DNA from: Pontibacillus sp. HMF3514
GTDB taxonomy: Bacteria > Bacillota > Bacilli > Bacillales > BH030062
Length of the DNA stretch: 64,000 bases
NCBI RefSeq assembly: GCF_009858175.1
Contig: NZ_CP047393.1
Span: forward strand, 868,001 to 932,000
Direction: 5' to 3'
The translations under genes and the position numbers were made by a program. Positions within the stretch are counted from its first letter, which is position 1; each line of letters begins with the position of its first letter. Positions 44,213 to 51,702 of the stretch are shown here, in pieces. The notes beneath the pieces are model-generated. The model saw only the letters and a program-made list of their open reading frames with translations, made no database searches and was not told the origin of the DNA.

Positions 44213-44308
44213 CGAAACGTCCCCCTTTCTGGTAGTTCTAAAATACTTTCGCGTCATATATAGGCGATAACCTAGATTATCCTATGCATTTCTTGAAGGA
44301 TTTGTGCA

Positions 44309-44518
44309 CTACGTTGTTGAAGATAGGGGGACGAGGGGAGTAACAGGTTTTTCGATTGCCTCTGCTTCTTCTGCTGGTTTTACATAACCACCTGTGTTGT
44401 AAAGGCTAGATCTGGCTTGAATGACTCCCGCACTCCCTATTTGTAAAACAGAGGAGTTGCTGACAGATCCAACTTTTAAAAAATTTATACAAATGCTTTG
44501 ATGAATCGTGTAGTTCAT
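44309..44518 (-). CDS. gerPB: Spore germination protein GerPB
   Basis: A 69-residue protein: INFLKVGSVSNSSVLQIGSAGVIQ near 11-34, typical of GerPB, then an acidic and proline-containing tail. Its ATG shares one base with the gerPA stop (TAATG). A 96-bp gap follows before gerPC. Confidence 0.9.
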   Translation of the reverse strand: MNYTIHQSICINFLKVGSVSNSSVLQIGSAGVIQARSSLYNTGGYVKPAEEAEAIEKPVTPLVPLSSTT

Positions 44519-44748
44519 TAGACCGCACCTACCTCTTCTATATCAGACTGGTCAATTACATCTTGATCATATACCGTTGTATAAGAGTTTGAGAGATCAA
44601 TGGAGATTCCATCACCCGTGTTGAATGATCCACCTCCAGCAAAGGTCTTAGCTGAACTAGCAGGAGCCATCGCATAGACATCTCCAATATTGAAAATGCC
44701 AGAGTTAGATACGCTGACAACTTTGACAGCACCTACCTGAGCTGGCAT
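44518..44748 (-). CDS. gerPA: Spore germination protein GerPA
   Basis: A 76-residue protein, first gene of gerPABCDEF. It starts MPAQVGAVKVVSVSNSGIFN and contains the FNTGD motif of the family. ATG 44748 is 7 bases after AAGGAGG; an upstream ATG at 44754 is too close to that site. A sigma-K type promoter precedes it. Confidence 0.92.
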   Translation of the reverse strand: MPAQVGAVKVVSVSNSGIFNIGDVYAMAPASSAKTFAGGGSFNTGDGISIDLSNSYTTVYDQDVIDQSDIEEVGAV

Positions 44749-44767
44749 AGGCATACCTCCTTATTTG

Positions 44768-44794
44768 TAGTTTATGAGGGAGGAAGGCGAATGT
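44768..44794 (-). promoter_or_regulatory. Sigma-K type promoter of gerP
   Basis: On the minus strand CATAAACTA matches the sigma-K -10 consensus CATANNNTA exactly, with AC 16 bases upstream (44793-44794) as the -35 core. gerP is a mother-cell sigma-K operon in B. subtilis, so motif and gene content agree. Confidence 0.75.
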
Positions 44795-44846
44795 GTAAGG
44801 ATGTCGAAAAAATCTTCATGCGTGATAAATAAAAGGAGTGAAAATC

Positions 44847-46067
44847 TTGAATCAGATCCAACCTTTAAAAGATACAAATCGATTACCATGGATCGATGCA
44901 GCAAGGGGAATCGCAATCTTTGGTATTTTTATGGTGAATATGCCTGCATTTAATGCCCCGTACTTTATGTATGGTGGAGAAGAAAAATACTGGCCAAGTG
45001 AAACAAGTAACATGATTCAAACGATTATAGATATATTCTTTCAAGCTAGTTTTTACACATTGTTCTCATTCTTATTTGGCTTTGGCCTTTACATGATGAA
45101 AGAACGATTACAAGAAAAAGAGTATCACTATCGTCCAGTGTTACTTCGAAGACTTATTGTGCTGATCGCTTTTGGTGCTATCCACGCTTTCTTCATATGG
45201 CATGGGGATATATTATTTTCTTATGGAACATTGGGTCTCTTTCTATTTTTATTTTTTAGTCGAAGTCCTCGGGCGGTCCTGAGTTGGGCTATTGGGCTCT
45301 TAACCCTTTCTGTAGTGATTCTTTATTTAAGAATTTCACCTTATATAGGAAAGGGTGTACTTGGTAGATATGTGAATGAATCCGCAATAGCACAAGCCAA
45401 GCAAGCTTATGGTGAAGGAAGCTTGATGGAAATATGGGAGCAAAACTTAAATGATTGGCTGTATTCAAATGGATCGCTGATGTCGTGGACCTTTTTAGCG
45501 GGAAGCCTGATCCCGATGTTTTTATTTGGTCTTTATTTTGCTAAGAAGAAATGGCTTCATGATCCGGATCAGTTTGGAAAGCCGTTGACGGTTACTTGGG
45601 TCATAACGTTGGTTTTATTTGTGGCTTTCAAAGCAGGTCCGCATTTCATTGATATTCCAGAATGGTTCAAAATTGTTACGCAGGATTCGATTGGTGGTTC
45701 TGCCTGTGCATTATTTTATGTGACGAGTGTGGCATTGTTATATAAGAAGAGAAGTGCTTTTACTACATTATTAAAACCATTCACGTTTGTTGGCCGCCTA
45801 TCCTTGAGTAACTACTTGCTTCAATCAATCATTTGTTTTTTCTTGTTCTATTCTGTTGGTCTCGGGTTTTACGGTGAGGTGAGCCCGCTAGCTAGCTTGA
45901 TTCTAGTTATAGTGATTTATAGTTTACAAGTAATCGGCAGTCACCTATGGATCCGTTCATTCCGTTACGGTCCGTTTGAATGGTTATGGAGATCCTTGAC
46001 GTATATGAGCTTGCAGCCAATGCGTCGGTCTAAGGAAAGAGAAGAAAAGGCATCATATGAAACTTAA
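44847..46067 (+). CDS. DUF418 (YeiB-like) membrane protein
   Basis: A 406-residue membrane protein of the DUF418/heparan-alpha-glucosaminide acetyltransferase-like superfamily. It begins with the characteristic RLPWIDAARGIAIFGIFMVN (near 12-31), has about eight to ten hydrophobic segments and ends with the DUF418 domain (about 235-395; YGPFEWLWRSLTY). Possibly an acyl or polyprenyl transferase; substrate unknown. The start is a TTG at 44847, 8 bases after AAAGGAG. Monocistronic, ending at a strong terminator. Confidence 0.85.
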   Translation: MNQIQPLKDTNRLPWIDAARGIAIFGIFMVNMPAFNAPYFMYGGEEKYWPSETSNMIQTIIDIFFQASFYTLFSFLFGFGLYMMKERLQEKEYHYRPVLLRRLIVLIAFGAIHAFFIWHGDILFSYGTLGLFLFLFFSRSPRAVLSWAIGLLTLSVVILYLRISPYIGKGVLGRYVNESAIAQAKQAYGEGSLMEIWEQNLNDWLYSNGSLMSWTFLAGSLIPMFLFGLYFAKKKWLHDPDQFGKPLTVTWVITLVLFVAFKAGPHFIDIPEWFKIVTQDSIGGSACALFYVTSVALLYKKRSAFTTLLKPFTFVGRLSLSNYLLQSIICFFLFYSVGLGFYGEVSPLASLILVIVIYSLQVIGSHLWIRSFRYGPFEWLWRSLTYMSLQPMRRSKEREEKASYET

Positions 46068-46076
46068 AAGTGAAAT

Positions 46077-46108
46077 AAAAAGAGCTTGGGATCCAAGCTC
46101 TTTTTATT
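46077..46108 (+). terminator. Terminator of the DUF418 gene
   Basis: AAAAGAGCTTGG and CCAAGCTCTTTT with a 3-base loop, followed by T-rich sequence. Confidence 0.88.
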
Positions 46109-46121
46109 TTGGGGTATGTGC

Positions 46122-46770
46122 AATTAAACCCCCCTTATGTGGAAGATTTGGAATCTAAATAATGAGCGGTGGAGGTCCGTTGCCGGAAAAGATTAAGGGG
46201 TTCATTGAAACGGCAAGCCTCCTGTGGAAGACCAGCCGAGCTTCCTCGTTCGCAAGCTCTCTGCGGGATCTAGTCAGTCCTTTTTGCTACCACTTGAGTT
46301 TGCCGTTTCCTTCACCCCTTTGCGTTTATGGAGGTTAACGGACCCTAGTTATTTGAGCTCTAAACCTTACGGACATCTGTTCCGTTATTTTGAACTTTAA
46401 TGGCATTTCGAGATTCGTTACGGACATATGGTACCTTATTTGTGACAAGTTGGGCTTTTTCAAGGTGATTTGAGGAAAATAACGGAATGAATGTCCGTAA
46501 GCTCTTCAAAAAGTCAAATTAAGATCAAATAACGGAACAAATGTCCGTAAGCATCACCTCTCCATATAGTTGCGGTTCCGTTTATCTCAATAACGCCTAG
46601 GTGGACTGGGAAATGGGTTGACTCCAGCGGTCAAACGGGCTTGCGAGACCCCGCAAGGAGCGATTAGCGGATGAGGAGGCTCGATAGTTCGTCCGCAGGA
46701 AAGCAACCCATTTCCCAGCCCACCCGCTCTCGAAACCACTCTACGCCTTATTCCACATTACTGCCATATA
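46122..46770 (+). repeat. Dispersed repeat, copy R4 (hairpin type)
   Basis: Outer ends CCCCCCTTATGTGGAAGATTTGG and GCCTTATTCCACATTACTGCC share the family termini and pair through ATGTGGAA/TTCCACAT. Inside: GAAACGGCAA (46207-46216) with TTTGCCGTTTC (46299-46309); two ACGGACAT-type arms (46371-46432) with two AAATAACGGAA-type arms (46477-46550); and CTGGGAAATGGGTTG (46606-46620) with CAACCCATTTCCCAG (46704-46718). Homologous to R3 throughout. Confidence 0.86.
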
Positions 46771-47000
46771 ACGGCATAAAAACTAGGTGAATATGTTTTG
46801 AAAAATCTATTTCAAATAAATTGATATCTCTTCAGGATTTACTACCTGCTCTTAAAAGCTGATAAGTAGTTCATACGATGCACTAGACTAGGTGATTCGA
46901 CACAGTGTGATAAATTAGCCTTAAATAATCAGAAAATTGATAAAGTTCCACATTAGATAACAAAAGATCTAAACATATACCAAAAATACCCATAACCTTG
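46771..47000. other. Intergenic stretch with no feature seen
   Basis: AT-rich sequence between repeat R4 and the candidate tad promoter. I see no ribosome-site-supported frame, hairpin terminator or known operator in it. Confidence 0.5.
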
Positions 47001-47029
47001 TTGGTAAATACGAACTTTTGGTTTATTAA
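47001..47029 (+). promoter_or_regulatory. Candidate promoter of the tad operon
   Basis: TTGGTA and TATTAA are 17 bases apart. The leader from here to the first gene would be about 315 nt and would contain the whole riboswitch. Confidence 0.35.
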
Positions 47030-47131
47030 TAATATCGAATTGGGAGCGAGGTGGACGAAAAATGAGTCGAAGAAAATAAGAAGGAAGGTTGATAGGCAAA
47101 CCAAAATCCTAGATGTATGATGTAGTTAATC

Positions 47132-47332
47132 AGATTCAACGACATAACTTTTCGATCTCATCTGTTGAATCTCGATAAAGGCAAACCTGGTGAAAACCAG
47201 CGACGCAAAACTACAGGGGCTACCGACTCTAGCGATCACACAAGAGTCCACGCCAGCCAGTTACCGAAAGATTTAAGGGTGACGTATATATCTACAACCC
47301 TCTTTCGGTATTCGAATGCAGGGTTATTTTTC
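47132..47332 (+). promoter_or_regulatory. c-di-GMP-I (GEMM-I) riboswitch with terminator platform
   Basis: The aptamer (about 47166-47273) has the class I signature: AAAGGCAAACC, a GAAA-capped stem (CTGG/CCAG), GACGCAAA, and a 3' stem closing with GCCAGCCAGTTACCG. P1 is formed by AATCT (47168-47172) and AGATT. Downstream AACCCT (47296-47301) and AGGGTT (47320-47325) before ATTTTT form a terminator. TACCGAAAG at the aptamer's 3' edge is fully complementary to CTTTCGGTA inside the terminator, giving an antiterminator that competes with P1. By this reading, bound c-di-GMP favours termination (inference). AGATTCAAC (47132-47140) can also pair with GTTGAATCT (47164-47172), covering the P1 5' strand. 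Confidence 0.88.
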
Positions 47333-47352
47333 GTGGAAAAGGAGGTTTGAAA

Positions 47353-47724
47353 ATGGAGCTTATCGATCAGCAGACTCAAACGAACATTGCATCAAAGATT
47401 TGCACTTCATATAACTTTATTACTCGATTAAAAGGATTAATGTTCGTATCTGATCTAGCTGAAGATGAAGCTATGCATATCAAACCCTGTCATTCGGTCC
47501 ACACCTGTTTTATGCGTTTTCCAATCGATGTGGTGTATGTGAATGAACAATTGGAAGTTGTGGCAATGGAACAAAACATGAAACCTTTTCGATTCGGAAA
47601 ACCGCAATCCCGCGCACATTCTGTTTTTGAATTCAAGGCCGGAACCATTCAAAACAAGGATGTGTACGTCGGACAAAAACTTTTATTAAAACAAGAGGAG
47701 AGTGAAGAGCATGGAATTGCTTAA
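47353..47724 (+). CDS. DUF192 family protein, first gene of the tad operon
   Basis: A 123-residue DUF192 protein (TRLKGLMFVSDLAEDEAMHIKPCHSVHTCFMRFPIDVVYVN near 25-65, the usual C/H and FPID core). No signal peptide is present, unlike many DUF192 proteins. Its function is not known. ATG 47353 is 7 bases after AAAAGGAGG, right after the riboswitch terminator. The 3' end overlaps the first pilin gene by 14 bases, so it is co-translated with the pilus genes. Confidence 0.85.
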   Translation: MELIDQQTQTNIASKICTSYNFITRLKGLMFVSDLAEDEAMHIKPCHSVHTCFMRFPIDVVYVNEQLEVVAMEQNMKPFRFGKPQSRAHSVFEFKAGTIQNKDVYVGQKLLLKQEESEEHGIA

Positions 47725-47902
47725 ACAATTAGTTGTAGAAGAAGAAGGACAAGGTATGACGGAGTACGGTTTAGTATTAGGTGTTATTGCAGTTGCAGTA
47801 GTTGGGATTTTAGTTTCTCTACGTGGAGAAATTACGACAATGTTCCAAGATGTATTAAATGATATTAAGAGCCGTGACGGTTCTACAACTACAACTGGTT
47901 AA
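47711..47902 (+). CDS. Flp/Tad-type pilin 1
   Basis: A 63-residue type IVb prepilin. A short leader ends at EEEG, with cleavage expected before QGMTEYG so that Glu+5 and Tyr+6 are in place, followed by a hydrophobic segment (LVLGVIAVAVVGILVSL) and a hydrophilic tail ending in Thr-rich DGSTTTTG. ATG 47711 uses GAGGAG inside the end of the DUF192 gene. Confidence 0.92.
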   Translation: MELLKQLVVEEEGQGMTEYGLVLGVIAVAVVGILVSLRGEITTMFQDVLNDIKSRDGSTTTTG

Positions 47903-47959
47903 TCAATATTTATCTAGCGAGTTCGCCCCACTTCACTATGAAAGGGCGGTGTATAATGA

Positions 47960-48136
47960 ATGGTATCTCTTATCGAAAGTTTTTTATATGAAGAGGACGG
48001 TCAAGGTATGACGGAGTACAGTATCGTCCTAGGCGTAATATCCATAGCGGCTTTTGGAATCATCATTCTGTTAACAGAAGAGCTACAACAGGTTTATACC
48101 CGAGTAGTTGATGCCGTCCAAAGCCGAGACTCTTAA
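47960..48136 (+). CDS. Flp/Tad-type pilin 2
   Basis: A 58-residue second prepilin: MVSLIESFLYEEDG then QGMTEYSIVLGVISIAAFGIIILL, with the same cleavage site and E+5/Y+6 pair as pilin 1. The tail (TEELQQVYTRVVDAVQSRDS) differs from pilin 1 and is more charged, so it may be a minor pilin. The ribosome site (AAAGGGCGGTG) is weaker than for pilin 1. A strong hairpin terminator follows. Confidence 0.9.
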   Translation: MVSLIESFLYEEDGQGMTEYSIVLGVISIAAFGIIILLTEELQQVYTRVVDAVQSRDS

Positions 48137-48172
48137 GAAGTTTGTTGAATGATTTCCCCTTATCTCATACTG

Positions 48173-48208
48173 GAGGCCTTGCGTTTTGCGACGTAAGGCC
48201 TTTTTTTA
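48173..48208 (+). terminator. Internal terminator after the pilin genes
   Basis: AGGCCTTGCGT and ACGTAAGGCCT (one wobble) with TTTGCG loop, then seven T. It separates the pilin genes from the assembly genes and would give more pilin mRNA than assembly mRNA. Confidence 0.85.
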
Positions 48209-48250
48209 AAAAGGGGTCTAGATAATGAATAGAGAGGTGGAACAACTCTC

Positions 48251-48769
48251 ATGTGGTTTGATGTTGTCATGATATTGATATTACTTATTTGTCTTATAAC
48301 GGATTTAAAGAATCGAAAAATTTACAACGCAGTGCTTTTGCCAGGGTTTTTGCTTTCGCTCGTTTTCCACACGATTGTGAGTGGTTGGGCAGGTCTTGGA
48401 AGTTCCTTATTAGGAGCACTGATCGGCATACTCATATTATTTATTCCTTTTGCTATGGGTGGTATGGGGGCTGGAGATGTAAAACTTCTTGGCCTCATTG
48501 GTGCATGGAAAGGGAGTATGTTTGTCTTTTACACATCCATTTATATGGCACTAGTCGGTGGTGTGATTGCTATAGCAATTCTTTTATTTCAAAAAGGATG
48601 GTTACAACGATTTAAAGGATTTGCCTACTTTTTTGCATTCTTAAGACAAGGGAAAGTCCAATCAGAATGGATTCAAACAAGTGCTAGGAAAACAACGTAC
48701 CCGTATGGCTTAGCCATTGTTGCGGGGGCTTTTTGTTCGTTATGGTTTAGCTTCCTGGAGGTGATGTAA
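48251..48769 (+). CDS. tadV: Prepilin peptidase TadV/CpaA (A24 family)
   Basis: A 172-residue membrane aspartic protease with the two catalytic aspartates: ITDLKNRKI near 16 and the GxGD motif GMGAGDVKLL near 74. It lacks the N-methylase domain of PilD, as TadV proteins do. It cleaves the Flp and TadE-type leaders. GAGAGGTGG precedes the ATG. Confidence 0.92.
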   Translation: MWFDVVMILILLICLITDLKNRKIYNAVLLPGFLLSLVFHTIVSGWAGLGSSLLGALIGILILFIPFAMGGMGAGDVKLLGLIGAWKGSMFVFYTSIYMALVGGVIAIAILLFQKGWLQRFKGFAYFFAFLRQGKVQSEWIQTSARKTTYPYGLAIVAGAFCSLWFSFLEVM

Positions 48770-48770
48770 G

Positions 48771-49157
48771 ATGAACTTCAAAAAAGAAGATGGCCAATCA
48801 ATGGTTGAAACGGCACTTGTTTTGCCTGTGTTAATCATCTTACTAGTCGGTATGTTTGATTTTGGTCGAATCTTTTATACATACACCCACCTTCATTTAG
48901 CAGCACAAGAGGCCGTTCGAGTTGGAGGACTCGGTGGGAATGATTCTGAAATTACTGCATTTACAAAGAGCTATGTAAATATAAATGACCCTGAAAATTT
49001 AGTGGTGGGGGTTTCACCTGATGATAGCATGCGTGTGTCAGGAGATTATGTCACCGTAACGCTCGATTATCCAATGGAATCCTTTACTCCATTTATTTCA
49101 TCCCTCTTACCCTCGGCGTTTACGGTTCACACAGAATCGACCATTCGGGTGGAGTGA
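48771..49157 (+). CDS. tadE: TadE-like pseudopilin
   Basis: A 128-residue protein with a prepilin-like start: KKEDG then QSMVETALVLPVLIILLVGMFDFGR, the TadE motif, followed by an extracellular beta-rich domain. It likely is a minor pilin or assembly subunit. One base separates it from the tadV stop, with GGAGGTGATG upstream. Confidence 0.9.
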   Translation: MNFKKEDGQSMVETALVLPVLIILLVGMFDFGRIFYTYTHLHLAAQEAVRVGGLGGNDSEITAFTKSYVNINDPENLVVGVSPDDSMRVSGDYVTVTLDYPMESFTPFISSLLPSAFTVHTESTIRVE

Positions 49158-49168
49158 GGAGGTACGTG

Positions 49169-50077
49169 ATGAAGTTAGTAAAGCAGGAAGAAGGGGTAAG
49201 TCTCGTTCTTGTTGGTGTAGCTTTCATGGGAATAATGATGATGGCAGGTCTTGTACTTGATGGAGGAGCCCTTTTTATGGAAAAGCGGAATCTACAAAAA
49301 GCGGCGAATGCAGCAGTACTATCAAGTGCGCAGGAACTGACCATGGATGAAGCTTCTGTTCAAGAAATTATAAATGAAATACTACAAAAACATGGTGAAC
49401 TTGCAAGCTTAGAAAACACAATAATTCAAAAAGATAACCGAGTAGAGCTAGATTTAACAAAGAATGTTTCTTTATCATTTGGTCGTTTGTTTGGAAAAGA
49501 CACGACAGAAGTTAAAGTTCACGCTGCAGCAGAAATAACATCTATGGGAAAGGCTGCAGGGGCTGCGCCATTAGGGATTGATGATCGTGTTGAATTAGAT
49601 TATTACACAGAGTATAAGTTGAAGGTAGATCAAACAGAATCTGAATATGGATATTTTGGTGTTTTAGCTTTAGGGGGGCCTGGTGCAGCAACCTATGAGG
49701 ATAACTTGCGGGACGGTTATCAGGATCCTATTGAAATTGGGATGGTACTCGATACAGAGACAGGAAATGTAGCGGGTAAAACGAGGTCTGTAGTTAGTGA
49801 GAAGCTGTTAGATAGTTGTGGTTATGAATCAGGATCAAAACAAATCAACCGTGACTGTGACCGGATATTATTAGTACCTGTTTACACACCACATAAACAG
49901 ACAACAAACCAGTTAAAAAGTGTAGAAGTGACAGGATTTGCTTACTTCTTTATTACAGAACCCATAGACCCAAAAGATACAAGTATTACAGGAATGTTTA
50001 TCAAACGAGCTGGAAAAGGCGTTTATGAAAGTGGTGCCTATGATAGAGGCGCATACGCAATTCGACTAACAAGGTAG
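49169..50077 (+). CDS. tadG: TadG-like pilus assembly protein
   Basis: A 302-residue protein with the TadG-type N-terminus (EEGVSLVLVGVAFMGIMMMAGLVLDGGALFMEKRNLQKAANAAVLS-like segment, near 7-52): one membrane helix followed by the Q-x-A-A-x-x-A helix. The rest is an extracellular domain without a recognised von Willebrand motif. It contains two Cys (near 218 and 229) that might form a disulfide. ATG 49169 follows AGGAGG; an upstream GTG is possible. Confidence 0.85.
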   Translation: MKLVKQEEGVSLVLVGVAFMGIMMMAGLVLDGGALFMEKRNLQKAANAAVLSSAQELTMDEASVQEIINEILQKHGELASLENTIIQKDNRVELDLTKNVSLSFGRLFGKDTTEVKVHAAAEITSMGKAAGAAPLGIDDRVELDYYTEYKLKVDQTESEYGYFGVLALGGPGAATYEDNLRDGYQDPIEIGMVLDTETGNVAGKTRSVVSEKLLDSCGYESGSKQINRDCDRILLVPVYTPHKQTTNQLKSVEVTGFAYFFITEPIDPKDTSITGMFIKRAGKGVYESGAYDRGAYAIRLTR

Positions 50078-50086
50078 GTGGACAGA

Positions 50087-50779
50087 ATGAAAGGAAAAGT
50101 CATGATGACATTAGCCCTAGTTATGGGGATTATGACTACATATTTATTTTATCAGTACACAAAAGATATTCAGGTAACGAAAGCGAAACAAGGAAATATG
50201 GTAGAGGTAGTTGTTGCAAAAGAAGCTATTGGGAAGAACCAACGAATTGATAAAGATGATTTAGAGCTCGTCTCTAAACCTGAGGGTGGGCTGCATGCAA
50301 GTGCTCTTAAAAAGATGGACGGGATCGAGGGGAAATATGCTACCGCAGCTATTGCTCAGGGAGAGCCGATCTTATCCCATCGATTGCAATCCAAAAAAGA
50401 AGAGGAACTGATTGTAGCGAAAAAAGTTTCACAAGGGAAGCGTGCGTTATCTTTGGGAGTAAACATGGTACAATCCGTTTCAAACTTAATTGAGCCGGAG
50501 GATTATGTAGATGTTTATGCTTCGATCGCAAAAAAGGAAAATGGGGAAACGAAGGTAGAAACGAAGTTAATCGAGCAAAGAGCACGTGTTCTTGCTATTG
50601 GTCGTAAGCTCGTCGAATCGAATTCAAAAGAGGATTATGTAGAGTACAGTTCTATCACGATTGAGGTTGAACCTCATGAAGTTGCGAAAATCGTAAAAGC
50701 ATCGGAAGAAGGTAACATTCATATGGCATTACGTTCGAGATTAAAAGAAGAAGCTGAACCGAAGGAACAAGAAAACTAG
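50087..50779 (+). CDS. cpaB: Flp pilus assembly protein CpaB/RcpC
   Basis: A 230-residue protein: signal anchor (about 5-20), SAF-like domain (VVVAKEAIGKNQRIDKDDLELV near 43-64), then the RcpC domain (ALSLGVNMVQSVSNLIEPEDYVDVYA near 122-147). In diderms CpaB works with the secretin; here no secretin is encoded, as in other monoderms. ATG 50087 was preferred to GTG 50078, which touches the tadG stop. Confidence 0.88.
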   Translation: MKGKVMMTLALVMGIMTTYLFYQYTKDIQVTKAKQGNMVEVVVAKEAIGKNQRIDKDDLELVSKPEGGLHASALKKMDGIEGKYATAAIAQGEPILSHRLQSKKEEELIVAKKVSQGKRALSLGVNMVQSVSNLIEPEDYVDVYASIAKKENGETKVETKLIEQRARVLAIGRKLVESNSKEDYVEYSSITIEVEPHEVAKIVKASEEGNIHMALRSRLKEEAEPKEQEN

Positions 50780-50811
50780 TTTTCTATAAAAATATGAAAG
50801 GAGGTATAACC

Positions 50812-51702
50812 ATGGAAGAGGGAGTTCAAAAAAGAGGCGAACTGATTGTTGTAGCATCAGCAAAAGGTGGCGTTGGGAAAACGTGTTTAAGTGTGAACCT
50901 AGCAACGGCCTTTTGTAAGAAAAACATACGCGTGTCACTAGTTGATGGCGATTTTCAATTCGGTGATGTTAGCTTATCTCTCGATTTAAAATCATCTTTT
51001 ACTATGAAGGATATCCTTGATGAGGGTGAAAGTATTGATAAGCCAAGTATATTAAGTTATTTAAACCACCATGAAAGTGGATTAAAAGTATTGGCAGGCC
51101 CAGACCGTCCAGAGTATGCAGACCTCGTTACTCCTGAAACGATTGAAAAAGTGTTAAATACGTTGCTAGAAGAACATCATTACGTATTAGTAGATTGTGG
51201 TGTAGGATTCCATGAGAATAATTTAAAGATGTTGGATATGGCTGATCGTGTTCTTCTCGTGACGAATTTAGAGATGTCGACGTTAAAAAATACGCGCTTA
51301 ATGCTTGAGACATTTGAAACGTTAGATATTAGGCATAAGGTAGAGCTCGTCTTAAATCGTTCTACGATGGAATCCGTTATTAAACCAAATGACGTTGTTG
51401 GCATCTTGAATTCAGAGGAACCGATCTATTTACCGAACGACTTTCAAACAGCAAGTCAGTCGTTGAATATTGGTATTCCGTTTGTAATGAATCAAGCTAA
51501 AACCGATTTGGCGAAAGCCTACTACAAAATGGCTGAACGCCTGTATTCAAAGAGAGAAATTACGATGTTTAATGAGAAAAAGAAGAGTGGCCTTTTCGAT
51601 AAACTTCTGACGAAAAGAGACGTTGAAGGTGAAGAAGAGAAAGAAGAAGCTGCTCCGAAAAAAAGTTTATTAAAACCGTTTGGGAGGAGGCGTAGCACGT
51701 GA
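50812..51702 (+). CDS. tadZ: TadZ/CpaE-like ATPase
   Basis: A 296-residue MinD/ParA-type ATPase that positions the pilus machine. Deviant Walker A AKGGVGKTCLS is near 20-30, with VDGDFQFGDVSLSL near 50 and VLVDCGVGF near 130. It lacks the N-terminal receiver-like domain of many CpaE proteins. The C-terminus is lysine-rich. AAAGGAGGT precedes the ATG; the stop overlaps tadA by 4 bases. Confidence 0.9.
   Translation: MEEGVQKRGELIVVASAKGGVGKTCLSVNLATAFCKKNIRVSLVDGDFQFGDVSLSLDLKSSFTMKDILDEGESIDKPSILSYLNHHESGLKVLAGPDRPEYADLVTPETIEKVLNTLLEEHHYVLVDCGVGFHENNLKMLDMADRVLLVTNLEMSTLKNTRLMLETFETLDIRHKVELVLNRSTMESVIKPNDVVGILNSEEPIYLPNDFQTASQSLNIGIPFVMNQAKTDLAKAYYKMAERLYSKREITMFNEKKKSGLFDKLLTKRDVEGEEEKEEAAPKKSLLKPFGRRRST

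Noticed and set aside
47090-47125. Second, tandem GEMM aptamer (AGGCAAACC also occurs at about 47094)
   Set aside because: The required GACGCAAA and the closing stem do not follow.
47165-47350. 61-residue frame upstream of the tad genes
   Set aside because: It overlaps the GEMM-I aptamer and terminator, begins with TTG and has no ribosome site.
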